From contig NZ_JPOS01000018.1 in NCBI RefSeq assembly GCF_000759025.1, positions 124,001 to 188,000 on the forward strand: DNA of 64,000 nucleotides. Direction: 5' to 3'. Positions 33,656 to 42,416 of this stretch are shown here, in pieces. Positions within the stretch are counted from its first letter, which is position 1, and each line of letters begins with the position of its first letter. The translations under genes and the position numbers were made by a program. Source of the stretch: Phaeodactylibacter xiamenensis (GTDB taxonomy: Bacteria; Bacteroidota; Bacteroidia; Chitinophagales; Saprospiraceae). Under the pieces are notes generated by a model. The model searched no databases and was not told the origin of the DNA. It saw nothing but the letters and a program-made list of their open reading frames with translations.

Positions 33656-34021
33656 TTAACCGTAGTACAAGATGAACCCCAGCAGGCTGATCACAAAGAA
33701 CAGGCTCAGGCTTAAGGCCAGGCGGGCGGGCCAGTAGCGCCCTCGCTCCGGTGAAATGAGCTGAGTGCCGGCTGTTATAAAACCTGCGAAGGCCAGTATC
33801 CAGCCTATGGCAAAGAACCCCAGCAGGAAAGCGATAATACCAGTAATCGAGAGCCATAAGGCGGATTGCCCCTTGAGCTCGATAGCTTCTTCTACCTCAA
33901 TGGCCATTTTTGGTACACCGGGCTTTGTGCCCGAAGGTGGTGCTAATTCGGCTTTTTCGGGAACGGCCCCTGCCCGGTCGGCTACCAATAACATACTGTG
34001 GAAAGACAAGCCCTGTTGCAT
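33656..34021 (-). CDS. Small two-helix membrane protein
   Basis: Up to 121 residues. The N-terminal ~45 residues are soluble and Pro/Glu-rich; then come the hydrophobic segments 'SITGIIAFLLGFFAIGWILAF' (pattern) and 'LALSLSLFFVISLLGFILYYG' at the very end. Resembles DUF4190-like small proteins but no firm match. The start is uncertain: ATGs at 34019, 33992 and 33905 are possible, and the last gives a compact 83-residue protein beginning MAIEVEEA. Same strand and between the Usp and DUF5686 genes. Confidence 0.55.
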   Translation of the reverse strand: MQQGLSFHSMLLVADRAGAVPEKAELAPPSGTKPGVPKMAIEVEEAIELKGQSALWLSITGIIAFLLGFFAIGWILAFAGFITAGTQLISPERGRYWPARLALSLSLFFVISLLGFILYYG

Positions 34022-34088
34022 AATATCAGGTTTTAGTACTGTCTTTCAAAACAGCATTATTTCCACGGTATTCCAGATGAGAAATATC

Positions 34089-34124
34089 AAGCCTGGCCCC
34101 TGACTTTTATCACGGGCCAGGCTT
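34089..34124. terminator. Hairpin downstream of the DUF5686 gene
   Basis: An 11-base perfect stem (AAGCCTGGCCC / GGGCCAGGCTT) with a 14-base loop, just after the stop of the leftward DUF5686 gene. The T-tract is weak on both strands, so it may be a poor terminator or an RNA-stabilising hairpin. Confidence 0.55.
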
Positions 34125-34137
34125 GAAACAGCCCTGT

Positions 34138-36756
34138 TTAGTCGCCAATACTGAAAGTGCCGCCGCTAATGCCAGAAGCTATACCTACGAGTATGCCCCA
34201 GTCACGGTAGCCTCCATTGTCAAAACCGGCAACGACTTCCACCCGGAAAAACCTCAGGATGTTGTCCAGGGAATACCCAAACTCGTAGTAGGTGCCGGAA
34301 GCCGGTGTGGTCAGCACATTGGCAAACAGGTTTTCCTTAATGCCCATCAGGCGGACTTCCAGAAGTTGGGTAGCCAATAGCTTTCTGAACTGATAATGGG
34401 CTGAGGCACCTGCAAACCGGTCCATGGTGCTGAACTCGTAGTAGGGCAAACGGCGGTAACTGCCCGCAGGCGTGGCGGTAGTCAGAGTGAGCTGATTCCC
34501 CGTAAAGTGACGGTAATCTGCAAAGCCAACGTAGTCGTTATTAAGGAACAGGCCCGCTTCTGCACGTAGGTCAAGGCGACCGCGCACCCCGATATTCATT
34601 TGGTGCTTAATGCCCATTTCAAGATAAGAAAAGTCAGTTTGGCTGCCCTCAATGCCTTCCAGCCCCTGCCGGTAGGTAAGGTGCAGGGTGGGCGAACTGT
34701 TTTCGACAGGCTCCCGCTCTCCGTTGTAGATTTTATACTTCTGCCAGGGGCGTGCGGTAAGGGTGGCCCTCAGGATGAAAGCGCGCTCTTCTTCAGGGAG
34801 GGAATTGCCCAGCTCGCGGCTCACTGGGAAATTAGAGGCGTAAGTCCGGTCGTCGAAGTCGATCCACACCTGCCGGGTTTGATTGTAGAGTTGGTAGCGA
34901 TTGGCCCACTCTGCCGAGAGGTCGAGGGAGAGGTTTTCCCTGAACTGCTGATGATGGGACAGCCGCAGGTAGTCCTTCTCATACAAGCGGATGAAGTTGC
35001 GGTCGGTGAACAGGTTGACATAGGTATTGAAAAAAAACCCGATAGGCCGGTCGCCGTTGTAGCGGTGGATATACCGGCCAACATCGACGCCAGTGTAGTG
35101 GTCGCCGTAGGAATAACCAATCGCAGCTTTTCCGGTTAACTTCTGCCTTGCAAAAGCATAGCGGGGCGTCACAATAGCAGAAAAACGGCGGTCGTCCTTT
35201 TTATAAGCGTAACCGATATCGGTGTGGAGGCTGAATCCTTCCACAGGGTTGAAGTAGAGGCGGGGTAGCAGTGCTGTGTGGGAGACCAACTGATTTTCCC
35301 CCACTTTATAGGAGCTACCCAGGAGGATATCACCCAGAAAGCCAAACTTGCCGCTGTTGCTGTTGGATGCCAGTGAGTCTGCTTCCTCCTCTGCTTTTTC
35401 CTTCTTAGCCAGGCTGTCTAATTTTTCGTAGCTGCGGGCTTCGATTTCTGTGAGCGGCACCGGCCGTATGGTGGCCCAGTAGACCGAATCTTTTTCGTAG
35501 GCTGTGGAGTCAATGATGTATTCCCGATTTTCGACCACTTCGGGTTCGTCCTGTTCCTGCTGCTCCTGCCGCTCGTACTCCCGCATGAGCTTCCGGAGTT
35601 CCTTACGGGTGAGTTCTTCGCCCCCGATCAGGCGTTCTTCAGGAGTAGCGGTCTCTTCCTGTTTGCGGCTTCCCTTTAGCTGTTCGGCCAGTTCTTTGTT
35701 GAGCTTTTCATCAATGACCGTGAAGTCGCCATCCAGGTCAGGATTTAAAGTGATATCATAATTGCTGACTGTAGCGAGGTAGCGGTATTCAAAGCCAAAG
35801 CCGAGAAATCGACCTTCTACATTGAACTGATGGCTAACGGGGAGCCAGGCTTTTTCTTCAATGGGGGCATAAATTTGCTCAACCTGGAACCGAATGCCCT
35901 GCTGCAGGGTGCTCAGATTGAGGCTGTAGATGCTCCACCAGTCCTCCACGATGTAGAGGTACCCTTCAAACGTGCCATCGCCGGCACTGCGGGGGGTGAC
36001 TTTGATTTTGTTGATGCCGTAGCCCCGGTCCATGAAAAAGCCTTCCAAATCAAAGCGGTAGTAGGCGAATGCACGGGGCGAAAGCGGAGAAACTGCACCC
36101 GATATTTCCGGCTCGTAAAAACTGCCGTTGATGTAATTGGTGGGCGAAGTGGACCGGTCGTCCCCATTGGTGTATACCGAGATGACACGCTCACGGAAGG
36201 TAGCCGGTCGCTCGTACTCTACGATGCTCACGGATTCGGAGGTGAAGGCGGTGGCAGTATCTAGTCCTTCTTTCTCGAGCGTCCCGCGAAGCAGCCCGGG
36301 GATTTTCTTCAGCCTTCCACTACCCTTGATGTACACTTCGGCAGAGTAGGCATCGAGCTGCTGACGGTGGTAGCTGGCTTTCGCAATCGCCCGGCGCATG
36401 ATAGTGTAGGCGGGGTTTTCAGCGCCTTCCATGACATCCACGGCCTCTAACTGTACGGGCTGCTCCTGTAGTGATATGTTGAGCAATTCCATCCGGTTAC
36501 CAACAACAACAGGCTTTGCTACCGTTTTGTAGCCCAAAAACTGAAATACCAATTGGTAGCTGCCTTTGGGCAGTCTGATTTCGTAGTACCCTTCCTCATT
36601 AGTAGTGGTGCCGGTGCCCGTTTCCTGAACGAAGATGCTGGCGTAGGAAAGCGGCGCACCGTCCGGACCGGTCACTTTACCGGATAGCCCCCCGGATTGT
36701 GCAAAAAGTACGGCAGTGGAAAAAGTCAAAAGAAAGGTAGTCCATATGAGCTTCAT
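34138..36756 (-). CDS. DUF5686 outer-membrane protein with carboxypeptidase-regulatory-like domain
   Basis: 872 residues. Signal peptide ('FLLTFSTAVLFAQ'), then a carboxypeptidase-D regulatory-like beta domain ('LSGKVTGPDGAPLSYASIFV', 'TTTNEEGYYEIRLPKG'), then the long DUF5686 region, which continues to the C-terminus as repeated amphipathic strands typical of a beta-barrel. The last residues 'VGIASGISGGTFSIGD' do not have the usual terminal aromatic. The middle contains a Lys/Glu-rich cytosol-unlike loop (~residues 370-470). Common in Bacteroidota, with TonB-receptor-like architecture; role unknown. Confidence 0.88.
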   Translation of the reverse strand: MKLIWTTFLLTFSTAVLFAQSGGLSGKVTGPDGAPLSYASIFVQETGTGTTTNEEGYYEIRLPKGSYQLVFQFLGYKTVAKPVVVGNRMELLNISLQEQPVQLEAVDVMEGAENPAYTIMRRAIAKASYHRQQLDAYSAEVYIKGSGRLKKIPGLLRGTLEKEGLDTATAFTSESVSIVEYERPATFRERVISVYTNGDDRSTSPTNYINGSFYEPEISGAVSPLSPRAFAYYRFDLEGFFMDRGYGINKIKVTPRSAGDGTFEGYLYIVEDWWSIYSLNLSTLQQGIRFQVEQIYAPIEEKAWLPVSHQFNVEGRFLGFGFEYRYLATVSNYDITLNPDLDGDFTVIDEKLNKELAEQLKGSRKQEETATPEERLIGGEELTRKELRKLMREYERQEQQEQDEPEVVENREYIIDSTAYEKDSVYWATIRPVPLTEIEARSYEKLDSLAKKEKAEEEADSLASNSNSGKFGFLGDILLGSSYKVGENQLVSHTALLPRLYFNPVEGFSLHTDIGYAYKKDDRRFSAIVTPRYAFARQKLTGKAAIGYSYGDHYTGVDVGRYIHRYNGDRPIGFFFNTYVNLFTDRNFIRLYEKDYLRLSHHQQFRENLSLDLSAEWANRYQLYNQTRQVWIDFDDRTYASNFPVSRELGNSLPEEERAFILRATLTARPWQKYKIYNGEREPVENSSPTLHLTYRQGLEGIEGSQTDFSYLEMGIKHQMNIGVRGRLDLRAEAGLFLNNDYVGFADYRHFTGNQLTLTTATPAGSYRRLPYYEFSTMDRFAGASAHYQFRKLLATQLLEVRLMGIKENLFANVLTTPASGTYYEFGYSLDNILRFFRVEVVAGFDNGGYRDWGILVGIASGISGGTFSIGD

Positions 36757-37025
36757 AGCATTGGGTTTGTTCGGTCAATCAGGGTGCAATAACGGCCAGT
36801 CAGGATAAGCGCGCACTTCTTTTAGCTGAATGCCTGTATTCTGACGATGAGGCTAACCACCAAAAGTAGGGAACCCTGCATCAGTAACAAATAACTATTT
36901 CCGGAATAGGTTTGTTAGTAACATTATTGTATTTTACCAAAAGAGCTGCAGCTAATACGAGTATAAGTGAACCCTGTTTGTTTGTTGCGCTCCGCCGCAG
37001 GCTCTTACGAATACACACTGTAATT

Positions 37026-37349
37026 ATGGCGTTTATTAAATTTTCAAAGTTACCGAGGCACCAGCAGTACCAGTATAAGCCTCGCTTTTGGAACCCTGAA
37101 AAAGAGGACCTGGAAGAGCGGCTCAAACGGGTGGAAGAGCTGAAAGCCGGTGAGGCAGAAGGCGTTAAGGCGCGCCTTTCCGGAAGTTTCCGCCGGGGCT
37201 ATCAGAAAGCGGAGGACAACCGCTTCCGGCAGCGGCAGGTACAGCGCTCCAATTTGGTTTTGCTGGGGGTAATCGCACTGCTGTTACTTTTTTCTTACCT
37301 GTTTATCAGCGTATATTTGCCTGAAATAGCAGCAGCTATCGGAGAATAG
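37026..37349 (+). CDS. Small basic membrane-anchored protein of unknown function
   Basis: 107 residues from the ATG at 37026 (the frame is open upstream, but without a sensible start). The first 75 residues are highly basic and charged ('FSKLPRHQQYQYKPRFWNP', 'EDLEERLKRVEELKAGEAEG'), followed by one membrane helix ('LVLLGVIALLLLFSYLFISVY') near the C-terminus. The pattern is that of a tail-anchored cytoplasmic protein. It lies 35 bases before mutL and is probably co-transcribed. I have seen similar unnamed proteins next to mutL in Bacteroidota but cannot name a family. Confidence 0.65.
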   Translation: MAFIKFSKLPRHQQYQYKPRFWNPEKEDLEERLKRVEELKAGEAEGVKARLSGSFRRGYQKAEDNRFRQRQVQRSNLVLLGVIALLLLFSYLFISVYLPEIAAAIGE

Positions 37350-37384
37350 CAGCTCATTGATGAATAAAACGAGGAGTTCCCTAT

Positions 37385-39262
37385 ATGGCTGATCTCATTC
37401 AGCTCTTGCCCGATGCAATCGCGAATCAAATTGCGGCTGGAGAAGTTATTCAGCGCCCTGCTTCTGCCGTGAAGGAGTTGATGGAAAATGCCATCGATGC
37501 AGGTGCCACCGAAGTAAAGCTGGTCATTAAAGATGCCGGAAAAGCGCTGATACAGGTGATCGACAACGGCTGTGGCATGTCTGAAACCGATGCCCGAATG
37601 GCCTTCGAGCGGCACGCAACCTCCAAGATCCGGTCGGCACAGGATTTATTCGCCATCCGGACCATGGGCTTTCGCGGTGAAGCACTGGCCTCCATCGCGG
37701 CCATCGCGCAGGTCGAAATTAAGACCCGCCGTCATTCCGATGAACTGGGCACCCGCCTGGTCATTGATGGCTCAGAAATCAAGGCTCAGGAGCCCTGTCA
37801 GTGCCCGCAGGGGACTACGATTTCTATTAAGAACCTCTTTTTCAATGTGCCTGCCCGCCGGAACTTCCTGAAGTCGAACCCGGTGGAAATGCGGCATATT
37901 AATGACGAGTTTCAACGGATTGCCATTGCCAACTCTGATATCTTTTTTTCCCTTCATCACAACGGCAGTGAAATCTTCCATCTGCCTGGAGGAAAGCTCC
38001 GGCAGCGCCTGATTGGCGTTTTCGGTAGCCATTCCAATAAAAAGCTGGTGCCGGTAGCGGAAGAAACGGAGGTGCTCCGCCTCAATGGGTACGTGGGCAA
38101 GCCGGAATTCGCTAAAAAAACCCGGGGCGAACAGTACTTCTTCGTCAACAACCGTTTCATCAAAAGCCACTACCTGAACCATGCCTTGGTCTCGGCCTAC
38201 GAAGACCTGCTGCCAACGGGCACTTACCCGCTCTATGTTATTTTCATAGATATTGATCCCAAACGGATAGACATCAACGTGCACCCCACCAAACAGGAGA
38301 TCAAATTTGAAGATGAGCGCCTGGTGTACAACTACCTCCGCGTATCGGTACGGCATGCGCTCGGGCAGTACAATGTGATGCCGAGCCTCGATTTTGAACA
38401 GGATCCGACGTTCAGTCAGCCTGCGCCCATAAGGCCACGCTCAGAAGCCCCTACGGGCACAGGCAGTGTAAAACCAAGTGGCGGGAGCAGCCCGGCTGCC
38501 GGTCAGGGGGAAGCGTCTTCGGATGCAAGCCGCCACGCAAGTAACCTCAAACACTGGCAGGATGTGTATGAGGGGCTAGACGAATTCGATGCTCAACCCG
38601 AAGCGCAGGCCACTCCGGGATCGGAGCATGAAGAACCCCTGACGCTGGAGAGCGATTGGAAAGAAGAACAGAGCAGTACGCCGGGCGAACCGGTGCAGGA
38701 AAAGAAAAAGCCCACACAGCTTCACAACAGTTACATTCTCACGCAAATCAAGTCCGGTATCATGCTGCTCGATCAGCAGGCTGCCCACGAGCGCATCCTT
38801 TACGAGCGGTACCTTCACGTACTGTCGCAGCAGAAGAGCACCACCCAAAAGCAGTTGTTCCCTCGCACCCTTTCCCTGCCTCCCGCTGATGCTGAACTGC
38901 TCAAGGAACTCCTGGAGCCGATCAATCAGCTGGGTTTTGATATTCAGGAATTCGGAGCCAACACCTTCGTGATCAATGGGGTGCCTGCCGAACTGGCTGG
39001 TAAGCAGGACGACCTCAAAACCATAGAATCCCTGCTGGAGCAGTACAAGGGCAACCTGGAGCTCAACCTGGGCACTCATGAAAATATTGCAAGGGCCATG
39101 GCGCGGAGCGCAGCGATAAAAAAAGGCAAAATGCTGGAGCCCAATGAAATGCAAACCCTTATTGATCAGCTATTTGGGTGCGAAGTACCTTACCTGAGCC
39201 CCTCTGGCAAACGATGCTTCATTACCATGGAATTGGAAGAACTGGCCAAACGATTTGAGTAG
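37385..39262 (+). CDS. mutL: DNA mismatch repair protein MutL
   Basis: 625 residues. The GHKL ATPase domain is complete: 'VKELMENAIDAGA', 'VIDNGCGMSETDA', 'FERHATSKI', 'TMGFRGEALASIAAIA' and 'GTTISIKNLFFNVPARRNF'. A Pro/Ser-rich linker (~345-440) leads to the dimerisation domain with 'LLDQQAAHERILYERYL'. The endonuclease motif of MutH-less bacteria reads DQHAxxExxxxE; here the histidine is glutamine. The later zinc-site motifs ('ACR', 'CPHGRP') are replaced by 'ARSAAIKKG' and 'YLSPSGKRCF'. So ATPase and dimerisation functions are clear, while nicking activity is doubtful. Confidence 0.96.
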   Translation: MADLIQLLPDAIANQIAAGEVIQRPASAVKELMENAIDAGATEVKLVIKDAGKALIQVIDNGCGMSETDARMAFERHATSKIRSAQDLFAIRTMGFRGEALASIAAIAQVEIKTRRHSDELGTRLVIDGSEIKAQEPCQCPQGTTISIKNLFFNVPARRNFLKSNPVEMRHINDEFQRIAIANSDIFFSLHHNGSEIFHLPGGKLRQRLIGVFGSHSNKKLVPVAEETEVLRLNGYVGKPEFAKKTRGEQYFFVNNRFIKSHYLNHALVSAYEDLLPTGTYPLYVIFIDIDPKRIDINVHPTKQEIKFEDERLVYNYLRVSVRHALGQYNVMPSLDFEQDPTFSQPAPIRPRSEAPTGTGSVKPSGGSSPAAGQGEASSDASRHASNLKHWQDVYEGLDEFDAQPEAQATPGSEHEEPLTLESDWKEEQSSTPGEPVQEKKKPTQLHNSYILTQIKSGIMLLDQQAAHERILYERYLHVLSQQKSTTQKQLFPRTLSLPPADAELLKELLEPINQLGFDIQEFGANTFVINGVPAELAGKQDDLKTIESLLEQYKGNLELNLGTHENIARAMARSAAIKKGKMLEPNEMQTLIDQLFGCEVPYLSPSGKRCFITMELEELAKRFE

Positions 39263-39307
39263 TAAAGCGTTGTTTAGTTGCTCACAGCCTAATCATCATC
39301 TACGCTA

Positions 39308-39985
39308 TTGCCTATGTTCAGAGTAACGGAAGTTGTCAAACACCTGCTCATCATTAATGTCCTGATGTACCTGGGCAGCATGCTGCTGGGAGACCCCTCT
39401 CACGGGACCTCCATAGACTTGGTCAATGAGAGGCTAACCGATTTTTCCCTTTGGGGCAGGTACCGGTTAGCGATGTTTTTTCCGACCTCAGACTATTTTC
39501 GGCCGTTTCAGATTGTGACGCATATGTTTATGCATGCAGATATCGGGCACTTGTTCTTCAATATGTTTGCGGTGTTCATGTTTGGCCCGCCACTGGAAGA
39601 TGTTTGGGGGCCCAAGCGGTTCCTGTTTTACTATCTGCTGACCGGGTTCGGCTCTGTATTGCTGCACACCCTGGTACGAGGCGTGGAAATTTACTGGTTT
39701 GGAGAGTCTGTTTTTGCCGCAAATGTGCCTTCGCTGGGAGCATCCGGTGCAGTTTTTGGCCTTTTGGTAGGTTACGGTATGTTATTTCCGGACAACCGTA
39801 TCATGCTGCTGTTCCCGCCCATACCGCTTAAGGCAAAGTACTTTGTGCTCATTTACGCGGGGGTTGAACTATTCATGGGGCTCGGCAATTTAAATACCGG
39901 TGTGGCGCACTATGCGCACCTGGGAGGGGCTTTGTTTGGCTTTTTGCTCATCCTGTACTGGCGGAAGTTTGGTTCAAGGTTATGA
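39308..39985 (+). CDS. Rhomboid intramembrane serine protease (first of two)
   Basis: 225 residues with six membrane helices. Catalytic serine in 'LGASGAVFGLLVGYG' (helix 4) and histidine in 'GVAHYAHLGGALFGF' (helix 6) form the rhomboid dyad; the oxyanion helper 'HMFMHADIGHLFFNMFAVFMF' (pattern) is intact. Cuts membrane proteins within the bilayer; substrates unknown. Start MPMFRV at 39308 or MFRV at 39314. It is 123 bases before a second rhomboid gene on the same strand. Confidence 0.92.
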   Translation: MPMFRVTEVVKHLLIINVLMYLGSMLLGDPSHGTSIDLVNERLTDFSLWGRYRLAMFFPTSDYFRPFQIVTHMFMHADIGHLFFNMFAVFMFGPPLEDVWGPKRFLFYYLLTGFGSVLLHTLVRGVEIYWFGESVFAANVPSLGASGAVFGLLVGYGMLFPDNRIMLLFPPIPLKAKYFVLIYAGVELFMGLGNLNTGVAHYAHLGGALFGFLLILYWRKFGSRL

Positions 39986-40008
39986 CTTTGGCCTAAAGGC
40001 TGGGCAGA

Positions 40009-40030
40009 TTAGTCCCGGGGACTGGACTAA
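40009..40030. other. Two overlapping alternative hairpins between the rhomboid genes
   Basis: TTAGTCC pairs with GGACTAA across an 8-base loop; within the same segment AGTCCC pairs with GGGACT. The two pairings exclude each other. No T-tract, and no conserved riboswitch features are seen; could be chance. Confidence 0.25.
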
Positions 40031-40108
40031 ATCAGCAGAAGCTAGTACCTTGTGGGTCCCGGGCTCAAGCAGCTCCAAATATTAATAATTATTTAGAACC
40101 GATAATGC

Positions 40109-41056
40109 ATGCTACAGTCAATCTGGGACGATGCTAAACGAGAACTCAGCCGGGGGAACATGATAACCCAGCTGATCATCATAAACGTTGCGGTATTTGT
40201 CATCATCAACCTGGTCCGCTTGTTTCTCTTTTTGGGCAATGGTGGGTCCGTACCGGAGTTGTACAGTACAATACTGCACTTCTTTTGTATGTCTTCCGAC
40301 TGGAAATTTTTCCTGACGCACCCCTGGGGCATGTTTACCAGTATGTTCCTTCACGAGGGCTTCTGGCACTTGCTCTGGAATATGCTGTTCCTGTATTGGT
40401 TCGGACGGATTGTAGGGGATTTTATTGGTGATCAGCGCATCTTGCCGCTCTATTTGCTGGGCGGACTGACGGGCGCTGTGGTGTTTTTTATTTCTGCTAA
40501 CCTTTTACCCTATGGTATGGGAGGGCGGTTTGCCCTGGGGGCTTCAGCTGGTGTCATGGCTATCGTAGTGGCGGCGGGGACCATCTCTCCGGACTACATT
40601 ATGCGGCTTTTGCTGCTGGGTGATGTCAAACTGAAGTACATCGTAGCGGTACTTGTATTTCTGGACCTGATCCTGATTCCTAACGGAGGCAATACAGGGG
40701 GGCACTTCGCTCACCTGGGCGGAGCTTTCTTTGGCTGGCTGTTTGTCACACAGCTGCGGAATGGTAATGACTTCTCCGAACCTGTCAACAATATCCTCGA
40801 CAGAATTAGTGATCTCTACAACCGGATAACCTCCGGAAAGCGCAGCAGCAAACGCCCAACGGTAGTCTACCGTAACCCCAACCGGAAGCGCAGCACTGGC
40901 TCCCGCAAAGGGCAGGCGGCTTCTGATACCAATAATGGAAACAGCAGTGCCTACCAGGAAAAGCTGGATAAAATCCTGGATAAGATAAAGGATTCCGGCT
41001 ACGACAGCCTGACTAAGGAAGAGAAAGAGTTCCTCTTCAATGCCAGTAAGCGTTAG
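40109..41056 (+). CDS. Rhomboid intramembrane serine protease with C-terminal DUF6576 tail (second of two)
   Basis: 315 residues. Rhomboid core with 'LGASAGVMAIVVAAG' (Ser) and 'NTGGHFAHLGGAFFGW' (His); 'FLHEGFWHLLWNMLFLYWFG' is the loop-1/helix-2 signature. After the last helix comes a ~110-residue basic, Ser/Arg-rich tail ending in 'KILDKIKDSGYDSLTKEEKEF', which is the DUF6576 helical motif seen in Bacteroidota rhomboids. The paralogue 123 bases upstream lacks this tail. Roles of the tandem pair are unknown; they probably arose by duplication and differ in regulation. Confidence 0.93.
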   Translation: MLQSIWDDAKRELSRGNMITQLIIINVAVFVIINLVRLFLFLGNGGSVPELYSTILHFFCMSSDWKFFLTHPWGMFTSMFLHEGFWHLLWNMLFLYWFGRIVGDFIGDQRILPLYLLGGLTGAVVFFISANLLPYGMGGRFALGASAGVMAIVVAAGTISPDYIMRLLLLGDVKLKYIVAVLVFLDLILIPNGGNTGGHFAHLGGAFFGWLFVTQLRNGNDFSEPVNNILDRISDLYNRITSGKRSSKRPTVVYRNPNRKRSTGSRKGQAASDTNNGNSSAYQEKLDKILDKIKDSGYDSLTKEEKEFLFNASKR

Positions 41057-41133
41057 TGAGAAGGGGATATTTTGGTATCCATTAGTTGCTTCGCCCTGGC
41101 TTCGCAGTATGCACTTAACACCCAACAAAACCT

Positions 41134-42183
41134 ATGTTGAAGCTGCTGAGATGGTTGAACATTATTCTGGTTCTGATTACTCTGGTCAGCTATTCGGCAG
41201 CATGGGTAAACCCTAAAACTTTCTGGCCTCTTTCCTTCTTTGCATTGCCTTTTCCCTGGCTGCTGCTAGCCAATCTGTTGTTCATCGGATTTTGGGCTTT
41301 TATTAGAAAATATCAGGCGCTGCTTTCCCTTGGCTGTTTACTGTTGGGGTGGACTCACCTGACTGGTTTCGTAGGGCTCAATTTACCCGGCCCTGTCGAT
41401 AAAGCTGCACTTACCGTGAAGACCTTTAATGCTTACGGGTTTCGAAAAGAAGCGGTTACCGGCAAGCGGTATACGGCGGAAGAAATGCCCCGGTATTTTC
41501 CAACGGAAGGCATTGACGTGCTGTGCCTGCAGGAATTTCCAACCTACTACCCCAGGAATTACTTCATCGACTACTTTAGGAATCAAGCGGGCTTCAAATA
41601 TGTACATGCCATCCCTAATGGTGCTTTGGCCATTTTCAGCCGATATCCCATAGAGAAGACCCACACGCACTACTTCGTTAAACATTTCAATGGCTTTCAG
41701 TGGGCGGATATTAAAGTGGAAGGAAAGCTGGTCAGGGTCTTCAACCTGCATCTACAGTCCAACGGCGTTTCCGGCATGGCCAATGAAGTGGCCAAGGAGG
41801 GCAACCTGCAGGATAAGAAAACCTGGAACAAGGTCAAAGGCATGGCCGGGCGTTTCAAAAGGGCTGAGCAGCGGCGTGTAGAGCAAACGGAAGCTGTGGT
41901 AGCAGAAATCCAAAAAAGCCCCCACCCGGTCCTCGTCTGCGGCGATTTTAACGCCACCCCTCAGTCTTATTCCTACCGGCAGTTGTCTCAGGGGTTGAAA
42001 GACGCCTTCCGGGAAGCCGGTACCGGCCTGGGCACCACCTACGCTGGCAAGATCCCTGCTTTGCGCATCGACTACCAACTCTACAGCCCTGCCCTGCAGG
42101 CCCTCGATCAGGATATCCGTACCGAGCGCCTCTCTGATCACCATTCCGTTGTCGCTTTTTACAAATGGGCATCGGCAGACTAA
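41134..42183 (+). CDS. Endonuclease/exonuclease/phosphatase (EEP) family protein with N-terminal membrane helices
   Basis: 349 residues. Three N-terminal hydrophobic segments within ~90 residues, then the EEP fold: 'LTVKTFNAYGF' (Asn start), 'IDVLCLQEFPTYYPR' (metal Glu), 'VFNLHLQSNGVSG', 'PVLVCGDFNATPQSYSYRQL' (Asp-Asn) and the ending 'ERLSDHHSVVAFY' (Asp-His). All key catalytic residues are present. Members cleave phosphodiesters in nucleic acids or lipids; the membrane anchor suggests an extracytoplasmic phosphodiesterase. Substrate unknown. Confidence 0.88.
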   Translation: MLKLLRWLNIILVLITLVSYSAAWVNPKTFWPLSFFALPFPWLLLANLLFIGFWAFIRKYQALLSLGCLLLGWTHLTGFVGLNLPGPVDKAALTVKTFNAYGFRKEAVTGKRYTAEEMPRYFPTEGIDVLCLQEFPTYYPRNYFIDYFRNQAGFKYVHAIPNGALAIFSRYPIEKTHTHYFVKHFNGFQWADIKVEGKLVRVFNLHLQSNGVSGMANEVAKEGNLQDKKTWNKVKGMAGRFKRAEQRRVEQTEAVVAEIQKSPHPVLVCGDFNATPQSYSYRQLSQGLKDAFREAGTGLGTTYAGKIPALRIDYQLYSPALQALDQDIRTERLSDHHSVVAFYKWASAD

Positions 42184-42416
42184 CGTACTCAAAGCCCCCA
42201 TTCACAAGACCAAAAGGGTAACCGAAGAAAAAAAGCCATATCCCACCCAACGATGGCCTAATTTCGTACGTGAAGGTTTGCACAACGGCTTTGAAAGCAG
42301 CTGCTAATGGTCAGATGATCATTTTCCGGTTATGCAGCGAATTCGCTCTTGAAGCGAATGCAGCTCAAAGGGCGAGATCCCAACATAGTCTTCATCTCCT
42401 AAAACACCTCCATCGT

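Noticed and set aside
40009-40030. Riboswitch or attenuator between the rhomboid genes
   Set aside because: The hairpins are short, lack a T-tract or leader peptide and match no known riboswitch core; listed only as a low-confidence structure.
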